DNA of 27,817 nt. It comes from a virus. Position numbers and translations under genes: made by a program. The stretch spans positions 1-27,817 of the IMG/VR virus record IMGVR_UViG_3300003690_000084. The stretch is one strand, 5' to 3'. The notes below the pieces were generated by a model. The model had not been told where the DNA came from. It saw nothing but the letters and a program-made list of their open reading frames with translations, and searched no databases. Positions 18,748-25,711 of this stretch are shown one piece after another. Each line of letters starts with the position of its first letter. Position 1 is the stretch's first letter.

Positions 18748-19892
18748 CTCAACCTATCCACGCCAGGATGTGAATCATAACTTTTCTTTGCTTTACTAAT
18801 CATTTTAATGCGACTTATAGTGGCTTCTGTGAGTTCTTTTTGGGTAAAAGTTTTATTTGTACTTTCACCGATCCCCTTTTCTTTAACACCATAAAGATTA
18901 TTTAACTCTCCTTCTTCATGCCTATAAAGTCTTCTCCCAATAGATTCTTTTCCTTGTTGGAAAAATGCATGTGTTAATGAATTTCCTAAACTAACTTCAT
19001 GGGGCACAAAAATTTTACCTTTATGTTCTGGTAGATCTGAAGTATGCATCCACCCCTTGTGTGCTTGACCTGTCCCTGCACCCAAATCGAATGATGTGAT
19101 ACCATGTTTTTTATGATCCCCAACATGTATACCACCTGCATCTTGAATTGCAGAATGCATTCGAGCATGATCCATTTCTTTAGCAGTTGATTCTGCATCA
19201 CCCACATCGAGCGAAGTAGGATATTCATAATCATCGTCACCTAGTCTCGTTGTAACCCCTGCTGGAGTTTCTGCGTCACGTTGCCTCTTCCGTTCATCAG
19301 GATCATATGAGTGTCGTTTACCTGATATTTCTGCTGCTAGATGTGCAGCAAAATCCCCTTCTTCTTCTGGAGTCTGAAGAGTCAGAGCAGCAGGAGTCAC
19401 ATCAGCAGGAGCAGGCTCTTCTTCTTTATTTGCTCGTGCGAATAAATCCCTAACATATGCTTTGCCTGCTGCCCTCTCCTGTTTTTCTCTATCAAATGCA
19501 CGAGCAAGTAGTGCTGCTGGATCATGTCTTTCATCAAGAAGAGATTGTATTATTTCAACTTTTCTCTCATTGAGAGTTTTCTTTGGTTTTTTAGTTTTAC
19601 CAGTTTTTGCTTTGATAATTTCACGCTTAATTGTGTCTCTCTTGTGTATCAAATAACTATCACTCTTATCAACATCACCATCATTATCAATGTCTTCATC
19701 TTCTTTACCAACAGGATCAAGAACTTCTTTTTTCTTGACCTTCTTTTTCTTTTTACCTTCTATTATAGAACGAACGATATTATTTTCTGTACGAACAGTA
19801 TCATTCTCTGCTTGTTCCCTGAGATTGATATTGCTTTTTCGAACAATATCTATTGCAGAAGAAAAAAGTTGTCGTTGTGTTCTACCGTCCAT
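18744..19892 (-). CDS. Probable internal virion protein with EF-hand/dockerin-like site
   Basis: A 382-aa protein, highly charged. Residues 67-78 (DIDNDGDVDKSD) form a textbook EF-hand/dockerin calcium loop, with D1, D3, D5, G6, V8, D9 and D12 in the expected positions. Before it is a lysine-rich strip (GKKKKKVKKKEVLDPV). The middle is long and predicted disordered. The C-terminal part (MHSAIQDAGGIHVGDHKKHG, PEHKGKIFVPHEVSLGNSLT, HAFFQQGKESIGRRLYRHEE) has a compact look. It shares an 'AI.DAGG.H' motif with the neighbouring 526-aa protein (NAIKDAGGHVFDSLDH). The gene is followed by the capsid-targeted protein with a 4-nt overlap. A late-type AATAAATA (7 of 8) lies about 26 nt upstream of the ATG at 19892. 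Confidence 0.55.
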   Translation of the reverse strand: MDGRTQRQLFSSAIDIVRKSNINLREQAENDTVRTENNIVRSIIEGKKKKKVKKKEVLDPVGKEDEDIDNDGDVDKSDSYLIHKRDTIKREIIKAKTGKTKKPKKTLNERKVEIIQSLLDERHDPAALLARAFDREKQERAAGKAYVRDLFARANKEEEPAPADVTPAALTLQTPEEEGDFAAHLAAEISGKRHSYDPDERKRQRDAETPAGVTTRLGDDDYEYPTSLDVGDAESTAKEMDHARMHSAIQDAGGIHVGDHKKHGITSFDLGAGTGQAHKGWMHTSDLPEHKGKIFVPHEVSLGNSLTHAFFQQGKESIGRRLYRHEEGELNNLYGVKEKGIGESTNKTFTQKELTEATISRIKMISKAKKSYDSHPGVDRLR

Positions 19893-19918
19893 AGTGGATA
19901 CCTTTCTTGTATATTACT

Positions 19919-21499
19919 TTATTTATTATGTGGGCACTCGCAAGAATGTTTTTTCTCTTTTTTATCTTTTTTATTATTATTATTTTTATTTATCATAGCA
20001 GCAAGTATCATGGAAGCCGTTTGATTGATATTATCTTTATTTATATCTGTAAATGGTTCCATGACACCCTTTATTATATCAATATTCTTCTCTTTTAAAA
20101 GAAAATCAGAAAAACTTTTACGAATTCCCTCTTCTAATTCCTCATCTCCCAACATAACAGTTTTTGCTGGTTTGACATAAGGAGATCCCCCACCCGCATC
20201 TGCATTAACAACTTTTTCGCCAGGTTCTGGCGTCTGATAGGGCACTGATTGATCTTGCCCTGGCTTTGTTCCAGGCTTTGTTCTATCAGTATTTTCTTCT
20301 TCATCATCCTCATCAGAAGAATTAACTTGTTCTTTCAACTTAGGTACTTTAAACTTGGGTGGCTCAATTTCAGTAATTTTACCGCCCTGTGTACCATATC
20401 TATCGCGTACATCACCCCATATATCACCGATTGTATCAAGCCAAGATTGATTTATGTCAGTTTTCGTAGGATCGGCCGCCGCAGTAGGTCCATCAGTATC
20501 AGCATCGTCTTCTCCTACCACTGAACGTAATGCTACCAAACCTAAAGATCTTAATATACTATCTCTTTTTTTCTTCTCTTTGTCTCCACTTCTAGGCATC
20601 ATACGATAAATCTCTTGATACCCCGTTATTGGATCGTAAATTCCTTCTGTCATTTCTACATTTTCGTTCATCGCATGTCCTGTCTCGGCACCCCAGCCAT
20701 GTGACCGAAGATGCTTTGTTGCATGATCAAGACTGTCAAACACATGCCCACCCGCATCTTTGATGGCATTTACCATATTGCCAGATGATGATTCTATTGA
20801 CGCATTGAATGTACCACCTTTTGCACGGGGACCACGTAGTTTCACACCAAGAGTATTTTTGTGACCATGTTCATCTGCAATGTGATCATATGTAACTGTT
20901 TTCTTGAGTCCCATCTTATCACCGAGATGTGCGTGCTCATTTTTGGTAGGAATGAGAGCGACTTCACCTGTTTTGTGGTGAATTGCAATGTGGACTGGAT
21001 CTCGCCTATCAAGGAAAGTTACTGCATTTTTGTTTTTTAAGCTCAGTCGCTTTGTGGGAACCTCTCCCTTTGCAGCAGGTCGTGTTTCTTTCCTTATTAT
21101 TGGGTTCCCTGACTGGTCAACCTTCGTTCTTGATGGACGTTCAATGTCTTGGGTTCCGGGAGTTAGCTGTTTTCCTCGGGTTAATCGTTGGACTAATCCA
21201 ATGACATCCCGTGTCTTTCCCGATGGCTTTTTATATTTTCCGGTCACATCACCAGAACTCTGGATAGATCCGACAGTCTGTCGGAGCTGCCCACTAAAAT
21301 GTTCTACATCCATTCGCATCTGACTGAAATCAATGGTGCCACCGGCTTTCATTTCAGCATCAAATGTACCATGATCGGGGTGATGCAATACAATATCAGT
21401 CGCCTGCGATCCTGCTTGCCCTTTATATAATTTACCACCCATTCCAGTAACAAAGGCATTCTCTGCTGCTTGTCCAGTATGAATTTTCTTCTTGGCCAC
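19919..21499 (-). CDS. Virion-type protein with N-terminal PD-(D/E)XK-like domain
   Basis: A 526-aa protein. The N-terminus has a nuclease-like order: E13 (GQAAENAFV), D35 (SQATDIVLHH), then E49-x-K51 (GTFDAEMKAGG), matching E...D...ExK of PD-(D/E)XK enzymes. The central part repeats an AI.DAGGHVFDSLDHATKHL motif shared with the next protein downstream. The C-terminal third is disordered and acidic (SSDEDDEEENTDRTKPGTKP). A late segment SFSDFLLKEKNI looks like an internal capsid-targeting-type sequence. The start GTG (21499) has AAGGA 7 nt upstream and a perfect late promoter 32 nt before. I infer a packaged protein that could act on DNA (host or own) after entry, but catalysis is unproven. 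Confidence 0.6.
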   Translation of the reverse strand: MAKKKIHTGQAAENAFVTGMGGKLYKGQAGSQATDIVLHHPDHGTFDAEMKAGGTIDFSQMRMDVEHFSGQLRQTVGSIQSSGDVTGKYKKPSGKTRDVIGLVQRLTRGKQLTPGTQDIERPSRTKVDQSGNPIIRKETRPAAKGEVPTKRLSLKNKNAVTFLDRRDPVHIAIHHKTGEVALIPTKNEHAHLGDKMGLKKTVTYDHIADEHGHKNTLGVKLRGPRAKGGTFNASIESSSGNMVNAIKDAGGHVFDSLDHATKHLRSHGWGAETGHAMNENVEMTEGIYDPITGYQEIYRMMPRSGDKEKKKRDSILRSLGLVALRSVVGEDDADTDGPTAAADPTKTDINQSWLDTIGDIWGDVRDRYGTQGGKITEIEPPKFKVPKLKEQVNSSDEDDEEENTDRTKPGTKPGQDQSVPYQTPEPGEKVVNADAGGGSPYVKPAKTVMLGDEELEEGIRKSFSDFLLKEKNIDIIKGVMEPFTDINKDNINQTASMILAAMINKNNNNKKDKKEKKHSCECPHNK

Positions 21500-21530
21500 G
21501 ACATATTCCTTATATTAACGTAGTACATAA

Positions 21531-21542
21531 TATTTATAAATA
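21531..21542. promoter_or_regulatory. Overlapping divergent T4-type late promoters
   Basis: TATTTATA (21531-21538; TATAAATA on minus) and TATAAATA (21535-21542; plus) share four bases. They drive the 526-aa gene on minus (start 21499) and the 344-aa gene on plus (start 21563). The two initiation complexes cannot bind at the same time, so the promoters likely compete. Confidence 0.75.
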
Positions 21543-21562
21543 TTTTAACAGGAGTCCTTGTT

Positions 21563-22597
21563 GTGAAAAGATTCAAAACTTATTTAACTGAAATTGATAA
21601 CGTTGTCAATGCACTGCCCGAGCCCGAAGATCCATTCAAAAGAACTTTATTAGATAGATTACTAGATCCAGAAGGTGGTAAAATTTCTCCTGAAGAAAAA
21701 TTTCGTGATATATTAGGTAATAAACCAAATGGGGGAGGTGTGCCAGGTGGGCCCAGTGACGATGACATAAAGGATGCAATTAAACGAGGAACTGCTGAAC
21801 GGAAAAAAAATATTCGCAGAATTCTCGACACCCCAGAATCCAAAAAAGCATTAGGTAACATTGATGCTCTGAGGGATGAACTCAAACGCACAAAAGGTCC
21901 CGGAAACCTCGAAAATTTTGGTTTAACAAAAGATGATATGAAACAACTGAGAGCAATCGAAAAAGCAAGAAATGCAGCAGCAGGGCATGTGGACGATGTA
22001 GCAAAAGAAACGAGAGCAGCAGCTTCGAAACTCACTCCAAAAGAACTCAAGAAAATTGGAAAACAACTCGACCTATTCCATGCCCAAGAAAAAGCAGAGG
22101 AAGTAGCCAGACGAAGTAAAGAACAGCTCAGCCATAGTATCAGTAGAATGCATGAATGGGAAAGACTTGGAAAACCCGGATATGAAGAATCAAGGTTCGA
22201 TCCTGCACATAGAGGTAAGCGAGCAGCCACAACAGGGCAGCGTGCAATGTCAAGATTGGGACAAGTTGAAAAGGCTGTTTCTGGTGTCGTAAAGAATATA
22301 GATTTGGGTGTTTCTTATGTTGCAAAGTCTGTAGAACCAGTTTTTTCTGCTGTTGCAAAGAATCCAATTGTTTCTGCTGTCGCAAAGAATCCAGTAACAA
22401 GAAGAGTGGTCACAGGAGCCGGAAGAGTGTTAGGAGTAGCCGCTCCTCCTCTAGCAGTCCTTGGAGTATATTCAGACGCACAGATTGCTGCCAAGATGTC
22501 AACAGCCGCACTTAGACAAGAGATGGAAAGAGCCGAACGACAAGGCAGGGACCCCCTCCCTAACCCAGAATTAACAAATCCGGGATTCAAGTTCTAG
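21563..22597 (+). CDS. Internal head protein with capsid-targeting leader (344 aa)
   Basis: A 344-aa protein started at GTG (21563; AGGAG 9 nt upstream). The leader MKRFKTYLTE fits the capsid-targeting pattern, with a gp21-type cut after L-T-E10. The mature body is mostly helical and charged up to residue about 230. A repeat of 'AVAKNPIVSAVAKNPV' and a hydrophobic helix (AAPPLAVLGVYSDAQIAAKM) near the C-terminus follow. The hydrophobic part suggests membrane contact during DNA entry, but this is inference. It is read from the plus-strand late promoter at 21535-21542 and is first in an operon with the 81-, 107- and 76-aa genes. Confidence 0.65.
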   Translation: MKRFKTYLTEIDNVVNALPEPEDPFKRTLLDRLLDPEGGKISPEEKFRDILGNKPNGGGVPGGPSDDDIKDAIKRGTAERKKNIRRILDTPESKKALGNIDALRDELKRTKGPGNLENFGLTKDDMKQLRAIEKARNAAAGHVDDVAKETRAAASKLTPKELKKIGKQLDLFHAQEKAEEVARRSKEQLSHSISRMHEWERLGKPGYEESRFDPAHRGKRAATTGQRAMSRLGQVEKAVSGVVKNIDLGVSYVAKSVEPVFSAVAKNPIVSAVAKNPVTRRVVTGAGRVLGVAAPPLAVLGVYSDAQIAAKMSTAALRQEMERAERQGRDPLPNPELTNPGFKF

Positions 22598-22607
22598 GAA
22601 AATTAAA

Positions 22608-22853
22608 ATGAAATCTTTTAAGCAATATATCACAGAAAACGATGACGAGAAATGGATGCAAGGAGCAGTCAAGAGACCAGGTGCTCTGAGCAAGAAACTC
22701 GGCATTCCTGAAGATGAAGATATTCCTTGTTCTCTCATCAATAAACATATTGCAACTCTAAGAGAGAAGGCAAAGGGTGATAAAACACTCAATGAGGGTG
22801 ATGCAAGATTCCTGCATCAACTACAATTTGCAAAAGCAGCTAAAAAATGTTAA
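22608..22853 (+). CDS. Small internal head protein with capsid-targeting leader
   Basis: An 81-aa protein. Leader MKSFKQYITE (cut after I-T-E10), followed by an acidic segment (NDDEKWMQGAVKRPGALSKK) and LGIPEDEDIPCSLINKHIAT. The 'W.QGAVKRPGAL.K.LGIPE.E.IP' portion resembles a short conserved phage protein family that often stands alone or fused to structural proteins. It starts 10 nt after the preceding capsid-targeted gene with GGAAAATTAAA as a weak ribosome binding site. Confidence 0.65.
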   Translation: MKSFKQYITENDDEKWMQGAVKRPGALSKKLGIPEDEDIPCSLINKHIATLREKAKGDKTLNEGDARFLHQLQFAKAAKKC

Positions 22854-22863
22854 ATAAGAAAAA

Positions 22864-23187
22864 ATGAAACTCGACTGGAATAAGATCATCTCAAATGCCG
22901 TGACTATCCTCGTAGGTGCTGTTTTTTTAGGCGCCGCCACACAGCTCTGGACTGGTGTACAGTCGATTGATTCTCGGATCGACTCTAACCTTATAGACAT
23001 CAAAGCAACCCAAGAAGTGCTCGCACCGAAGGTAGACGAGATCGAGAAGAGGCTCGTAGAGATACTAGAGCATATAGACCACGGTGATGAAATCAGACCC
23101 TTTGATGTACCTGAAAGGGGTGCTCTGGAATTGATTGATGAGCAACGTCACATCCAGAACCAGACGCAACAGATAGCACCCCGATAA
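22864..23187 (+). CDS. Membrane-anchored coiled-coil protein
   Basis: A 107-aa protein. The N-terminal transmembrane helix (ISNAVTILVGAVFLGAATQLW, approximately residues 9-29) has a short lysine-bearing start and no cleavage site. A helical coiled-coil region follows (DSRIDSNLIDIKATQEVLAP, KVDEIEKRLVEILEHID) and a polar C-terminus. It could be spanin-like or a virion/membrane protein, but no partner supports this. It is packed between other late genes with a 10-nt gap and weak start signals. Confidence 0.5.
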   Translation: MKLDWNKIISNAVTILVGAVFLGAATQLWTGVQSIDSRIDSNLIDIKATQEVLAPKVDEIEKRLVEILEHIDHGDEIRPFDVPERGALELIDEQRHIQNQTQQIAPR

Positions 23188-23204
23188 TTCATAAATAATC
23201 AGAG

Positions 23205-23435
23205 ATGAACATTCCGCCAATCAGTCTGGAGATGATGATAAATCTGCCTATACTAGGATGGATTGCCTATCGTGTATGGGTGTTGTCAACACTCATTCCG
23301 GGAATCCGTGATAAACTCAATGATCAGGATGAAGAGATAAAGAAGCTCAGAGATAAGGTCCATAATCTGGCAAATCATTCATTTGCGAACCGGGGGCGGA
23401 TCAGCCTGCTTGAGAGCAGAAAAAAAGAAGATTAG
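23205..23435 (+). CDS. Small membrane-associated coiled-coil protein
   Basis: A 76-aa protein with one hydrophobic segment (MMINLPILGWIAYRVWVLST, about residues 10-30) followed by a charged coiled coil (IRDKLNDQDEEIKKLRDKVH, NLANHSF) and an arginine/lysine-rich end. It has the same topology as the 107-aa protein before it, so the two may be a pair. ATG at 23205 with CAGAG upstream. The stop overlaps the convergent gene by 4 nt. Confidence 0.5.
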   Translation: MNIPPISLEMMINLPILGWIAYRVWVLSTLIPGIRDKLNDQDEEIKKLRDKVHNLANHSFANRGRISLLESRKKED

Positions 23436-23782
23436 TCTGCTGCCCCAGATCCTAGATGTCCACCGGGTTCACCGATGTCTTCTCGACCACCACTATCTGT
23501 ACCATATACACCGAGTAAATGTCTCAGTGCATTGCTGTGGGTTTTGAGATCTGAATGGAGAACTTTATTTGCACCAATAGGATGCCTGGCTATGATCTCA
23601 TTATTGAGGACTTTATTTTTAATACTATTCCGGACATGGGCTTCATATGCATCGAAGCCACCTTCATGTTCTTTAAAATGTGGACGTATTCTATCGGCTG
23701 CATTATTCATACGTGATTCTGCTCTTGCCTTATCAGCAAAATAATCAGCCTGTTCTGTGATATATTCTAGGAATGTTTTCAT
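23432..23782 (-). CDS. Internal head protein with capsid-targeting leader (116 aa)
   Basis: A 116-aa protein from the ATG at 23782 (an upstream in-frame TTG at 23785 is the other option). The leader MKTFLEYITE matches the capsid-targeting pattern with a cut after I-T-E10. The mature portion (QADYFADKARAESRMNNAAD, RIRPHFKEHEGGFDAYEAHV) is helical and highly charged; the end is glycine-rich (GGREDIGEPGGHLGSG). It lies opposite the other capsid-targeted genes on the minus strand. Confidence 0.6.
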   Translation of the reverse strand: MKTFLEYITEQADYFADKARAESRMNNAADRIRPHFKEHEGGFDAYEAHVRNSIKNKVLNNEIIARHPIGANKVLHSDLKTHSNALRHLLGVYGTDSGGREDIGEPGGHLGSGAAD

Positions 23783-23860
23783 CAAAGGTATGTATAATTT
23801 TTTACCCGGCCGAATTTTTTACTCTTGGAGTCCCAGAGAAAAAAAGAGGGGGTGGGGGGG

Positions 23861-23888
23861 TTGTCTTTATGGGGTTATGTGGTATAAT
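23861..23888 (+). promoter_or_regulatory. Sigma70-type promoter next to a short ATG frame
   Basis: TTGTCT (23861-23866), a 16-nt spacer, TATAAT (23883-23888), then 6 nt to ATG 23895. The spacing repeats that of the leaderless early genes. The ATG here opens a 7-codon frame (MEKRYNI) one base out of phase with the endonuclease frame. Confidence 0.6.
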
Positions 23889-24363
23889 CTGTGTATGGAG
23901 AAACGCTATAACATTTAAAAGTAAAGAAGAACAACAGGCGTACTACAAAAAGAACAAAAAGAAGATGATAGATTCAAATCGAGAGAGAAGAAAGGATCCA
24001 GTCTATAGGGAGAATGAGAGTGATAGGGACAGGGATAGGCATCTTCGGAAGAAGTATGGTATAGGGATTGATGAATACAATCTTCTCCGTGAAGAGCAGG
24101 GGTACTGCTGTAAGATCTGTGGTAGGCATGAGAGTGAAATACGCCCGAAGAAAAGGACCCGTATCAAAGGTCGTCCAGTAGATTCGTTGGTGGTAGATCA
24201 TTGTCATGAGACGGGAGATATTCGGGGATTGATATGCACGAAATGTAATACTGGATTGGGAGCATTTAGAGATGATCCGGCATTACTTAGAAAAGGCATT
24301 GTGTATCTGGAAGAGAGTCTAGAGCCGACTCTGGGGGTAAAAAAATCTCCCGGCAAAAGCTAG
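23869..24363 (+). CDS. Endonuclease VII/HNH-type nuclease, start uncertain
   Basis: A 164-aa frame from an ATG at 23869. The C-terminal 95 residues are a clear recombination endonuclease VII-type domain: KKYGIGIDEYNLLREEQGYC, CKICGRHESE, then LVVDHCHETGDIRGLICTKC and NTGLGAFRDDPALL. Zinc cysteines come in two CxxC pairs (CKIC; CTKC), and DHCH is the catalytic beta-beta-alpha metal site. T4 endonuclease VII (gp49) resolves DNA branches before packaging, but this version is more like the free-standing HNH nucleases that move between phages. The N-terminal part is a charged helix (SKEEQQAYYKKNKKK). The promoter suggests a start at 23895 in another frame, so the beginning may be frameshifted. Confidence 0.78.
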   Translation: MGLCGIICVWRNAITFKSKEEQQAYYKKNKKKMIDSNRERRKDPVYRENESDRDRDRHLRKKYGIGIDEYNLLREEQGYCCKICGRHESEIRPKKRTRIKGRPVDSLVVDHCHETGDIRGLICTKCNTGLGAFRDDPALLRKGIVYLEESLEPTLGVKKSPGKS

Positions 24364-24501
24364 CATTTTTGGGAGTCCCATAAATACTTGTCCCATATAC
24401 TGTTAGGACAGAACGTCAAGGGGGTCGAACTTTATTCGATAAAATTAGGAGTTTCCCCTTGCATCGCTTGCATCCTCTCCCATTCCTGCTATAATAACAG
24501 C
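24364..24501 (+). other. Gene-free spacer before the early region
   Basis: 138 nt with TTGGGAGTCCCA (24369-24380), which resembles TTGGAGTCCCA before the endonuclease gene (23825-23835), a CATAAATA (7 of 8 late box) at about 24379-24386, and a TGTCC/GGACA hairpin. It ends with the first early-type promoter. Base composition changes from here onward. Confidence 0.4.
24468..24495 (+). promoter_or_regulatory. Extended -10 promoter, leaderless arrangement
   Basis: TTGCAT (24468-24473), a 16-nt spacer, TATAAT (24490-24495) with an extended TGn, then 6 nt to the ATG at 24502. With usual spacing the A of ATG is transcription position +1. Confidence 0.78.
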
Positions 24502-24888
24502 ATGACATCCAACCACTATGACCAACTCAAATTCGTGCGCACTCGCAACCGTATGATCGAGGGTGATCGCTTCCTCTTCCAAACCGTCTGGAGCTTCTCC
24601 GATGACGGGATCAATGAGGAAGTCTACATCGTCTCCGCAGTCGTGAGCGTCACTAATGAGCGACTATGTGAAACATACGTTTACCCCGCTCTGGACGCTA
24701 ACGGTAACGACTTCAGTGCTAACGAAGTCTTCACCTCTTCCGACTTCAAGGGACATCACCACGATCATAAGCTGTTACTAGGTGAGTACTTACGGAAGTG
24801 CGCACGCGAGCAACGCGACGAATCACGACAATGCGGGATATCCCTCGAACATTTCTTCAATTCCGCTCGAAAATCTCTTGACCACTAA
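24502..24888 (+). CDS. Unknown early protein, leaderless
   Basis: A 128-aa protein from the ATG at 24502. A longer frame back to 24388 is unlikely because it covers the promoter. The sequence begins MTSNHYDQLKFVRTRNRMIE and has a beta-rich middle (RFLFQTVWSFSDDGINEEVY, then IVSAVVSVTNE). A polar end holds several histidines (DFKGHHHDHKLLLGEYLRKC) and SRQCGISLEHFFNSARKSLD. Metal binding through the His cluster is possible. No family recognised. Confidence 0.6.
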   Translation: MTSNHYDQLKFVRTRNRMIEGDRFLFQTVWSFSDDGINEEVYIVSAVVSVTNERLCETYVYPALDANGNDFSANEVFTSSDFKGHHHDHKLLLGEYLRKCAREQRDESRQCGISLEHFFNSARKSLDH

Positions 24889-24906
24889 CCCCCTCTGGAG
24901 TACAAT
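24878..24906 (+). promoter_or_regulatory. Sigma70-type promoter, leaderless arrangement
   Basis: TTGACC (24878-24883), a 17-nt spacer, TACAAT (24901-24906), then ACACTC and the ATG at 24913. The -35 box overlaps the last codons of the preceding gene. Confidence 0.8.
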
Positions 24907-24912
24907 ACACTC

Positions 24913-25224
24913 ATGGAAAACACTACCACAATGCACAGCAACTTCGACGACAATTTCAATATCGATCTCCCTGCGGAGATCGAGGACCTTCACGATGAGA
25001 ACACCGAATGGGAGCGCGTCACGCTCCAGCTCGAAGATCAGGAGCGTTGGGACAACGACGAACTGCTCGACGATCCGGACAACGAACCGCTCGACGATCC
25101 CGACGTTTACACCCTCGACGATCCGTCCGAAGACGACTCGTGGGACGACGCGGATACCTTCACCTCGATTGGTTGGGGAATCGATGAAGACTACGGACTC
25201 TTTGAAGAGCAGGAGAATTGGTGA
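24913..25224 (+). CDS. Extremely acidic early protein, possible DNA mimic
   Basis: A 103-aa protein with about 38 Asp/Glu and only 2 Arg and no Lys by my count, so a net charge near -36. Acidic residues are spaced along the whole chain, with three LDDP repeats (LLDDPDNEPLDDPDVYTLDD) in the middle and an aromatic C-terminal part (IGWGIDEDYGLFEEQENW). Early phage proteins of this size and charge include DNA mimics such as T7 Ocr, which block restriction enzymes or other DNA-binding proteins. This comparison is by composition, not homology. The start MENTTTMHS shows the Thr-rich opening shared by several early genes. Confidence 0.7.
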   Translation: MENTTTMHSNFDDNFNIDLPAEIEDLHDENTEWERVTLQLEDQERWDNDELLDDPDNEPLDDPDVYTLDDPSEDDSWDDADTFTSIGWGIDEDYGLFEEQENW

Positions 25225-25482
25225 ATGGACTCTTTCCTTGACTACATCAAGCTCGACGACAATGGTGCAACCCTCTGCGCATATGATCAAGGATTCGTCG
25301 ATCCCGACAAGGAAGGGAATGTCGTTTTCTTCCTTGAACGAACGACGCAATGGAATGAGGATTCGGTTGCGCTCACGACGATCCAAGCGCGTGCTCTCTT
25401 CCTCCTCCTCCCCAGATCAACCGTTTCCCAGTGGTACGAGTGGAAGCTCGCACTCGGTGGAATGACCCTGAAGTACGCTTGA
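25225..25482 (+). CDS. Unknown early protein
   Basis: An 85-aa protein whose ATG directly follows the stop of the acidic gene, so it is coupled to it. The N-terminal half is beta-like and acidic (MDSFLDYIKLDDNGATLCAY, VVFFLERTTQW). The C-terminal half has a leucine-rich helix (TIQARALFLLLPRSTVSQWY) and ends EWKLALGGMTLKYA. No recognised domain. Base use is GC-richer, like its neighbours. Confidence 0.6.
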   Translation: MDSFLDYIKLDDNGATLCAYDQGFVDPDKEGNVVFFLERTTQWNEDSVALTTIQARALFLLLPRSTVSQWYEWKLALGGMTLKYA

Positions 25483-25492
25483 CATTACACTC

Positions 25493-25711
25493 ATGAAAAC
25501 CACCCCCAGAATGACCCGCTCTCACTACCAGTTCCTAGCAGACTTTCTCAACGACTACGCTCAGGATCTTCACATCTCCCCATGCGATCACATCATCCTC
25601 GCAGTACGAATGCAAAGCGCACTCATGGGAACAAACCCCAACTTCGACGCTCAACGATTCTACAACGCAGCGACGAAGGACCTGGAACGAGATTCGCAGG
25701 AGGTGGTATGA
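25493..25711 (+). CDS. Unknown early protein
   Basis: A 72-aa protein, mostly helical: MTRSHYQFLADFLNDYAQDL, HISPCDHIILAVRMQSALMG and FDAQRFYNAATKDLERD. It starts 10 nt after the upstream stop. The ten bases TACACTCATG around its start are identical to those at the acidic gene's start (24913), and it also begins Met-Lys-Thr-Thr-Pro (ATGAAAACCACCCC). A GACATT 6 nt before the ATG could be a weak -10 box. It overlaps the next gene by 4 nt. Confidence 0.58.
   Translation: MKTTPRMTRSHYQFLADFLNDYAQDLHISPCDHIILAVRMQSALMGTNPNFDAQRFYNAATKDLERDSQEVV

Noticed and set aside
19524-20024. Plus-strand hydrophobic frame of 166 codons
   Set aside because: Antisense of Lys/Glu-rich virion genes gives Phe/Ser/Leu runs that imitate a membrane protein.
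21580-22230. Minus-strand frame of 216 codons opposite the 344-aa protein
   Set aside because: Antisense shadow rich in Ser/Leu/Phe; no start signal, and a clear late promoter drives the plus strand.
23190-23197. CATAAATA before the 76-aa gene
   Set aside because: Only 7 nt from the ATG, too close for a late promoter with a ribosome binding site; probably chance.
24823-25386. Minus-strand frame of 187 codons opposite the early genes
   Set aside because: Antisense of Asp/Glu-rich genes read as Val/Ile; no ribosome binding site and no promoter on minus.
24782-25465. Plus-strand frame of 227 codons rich in Ser/Thr/Arg
   Set aside because: It is a shifted reading of the acidic early gene and neighbours (GAC/GAT codons read as Thr/Arg/Ser), with no start signal.
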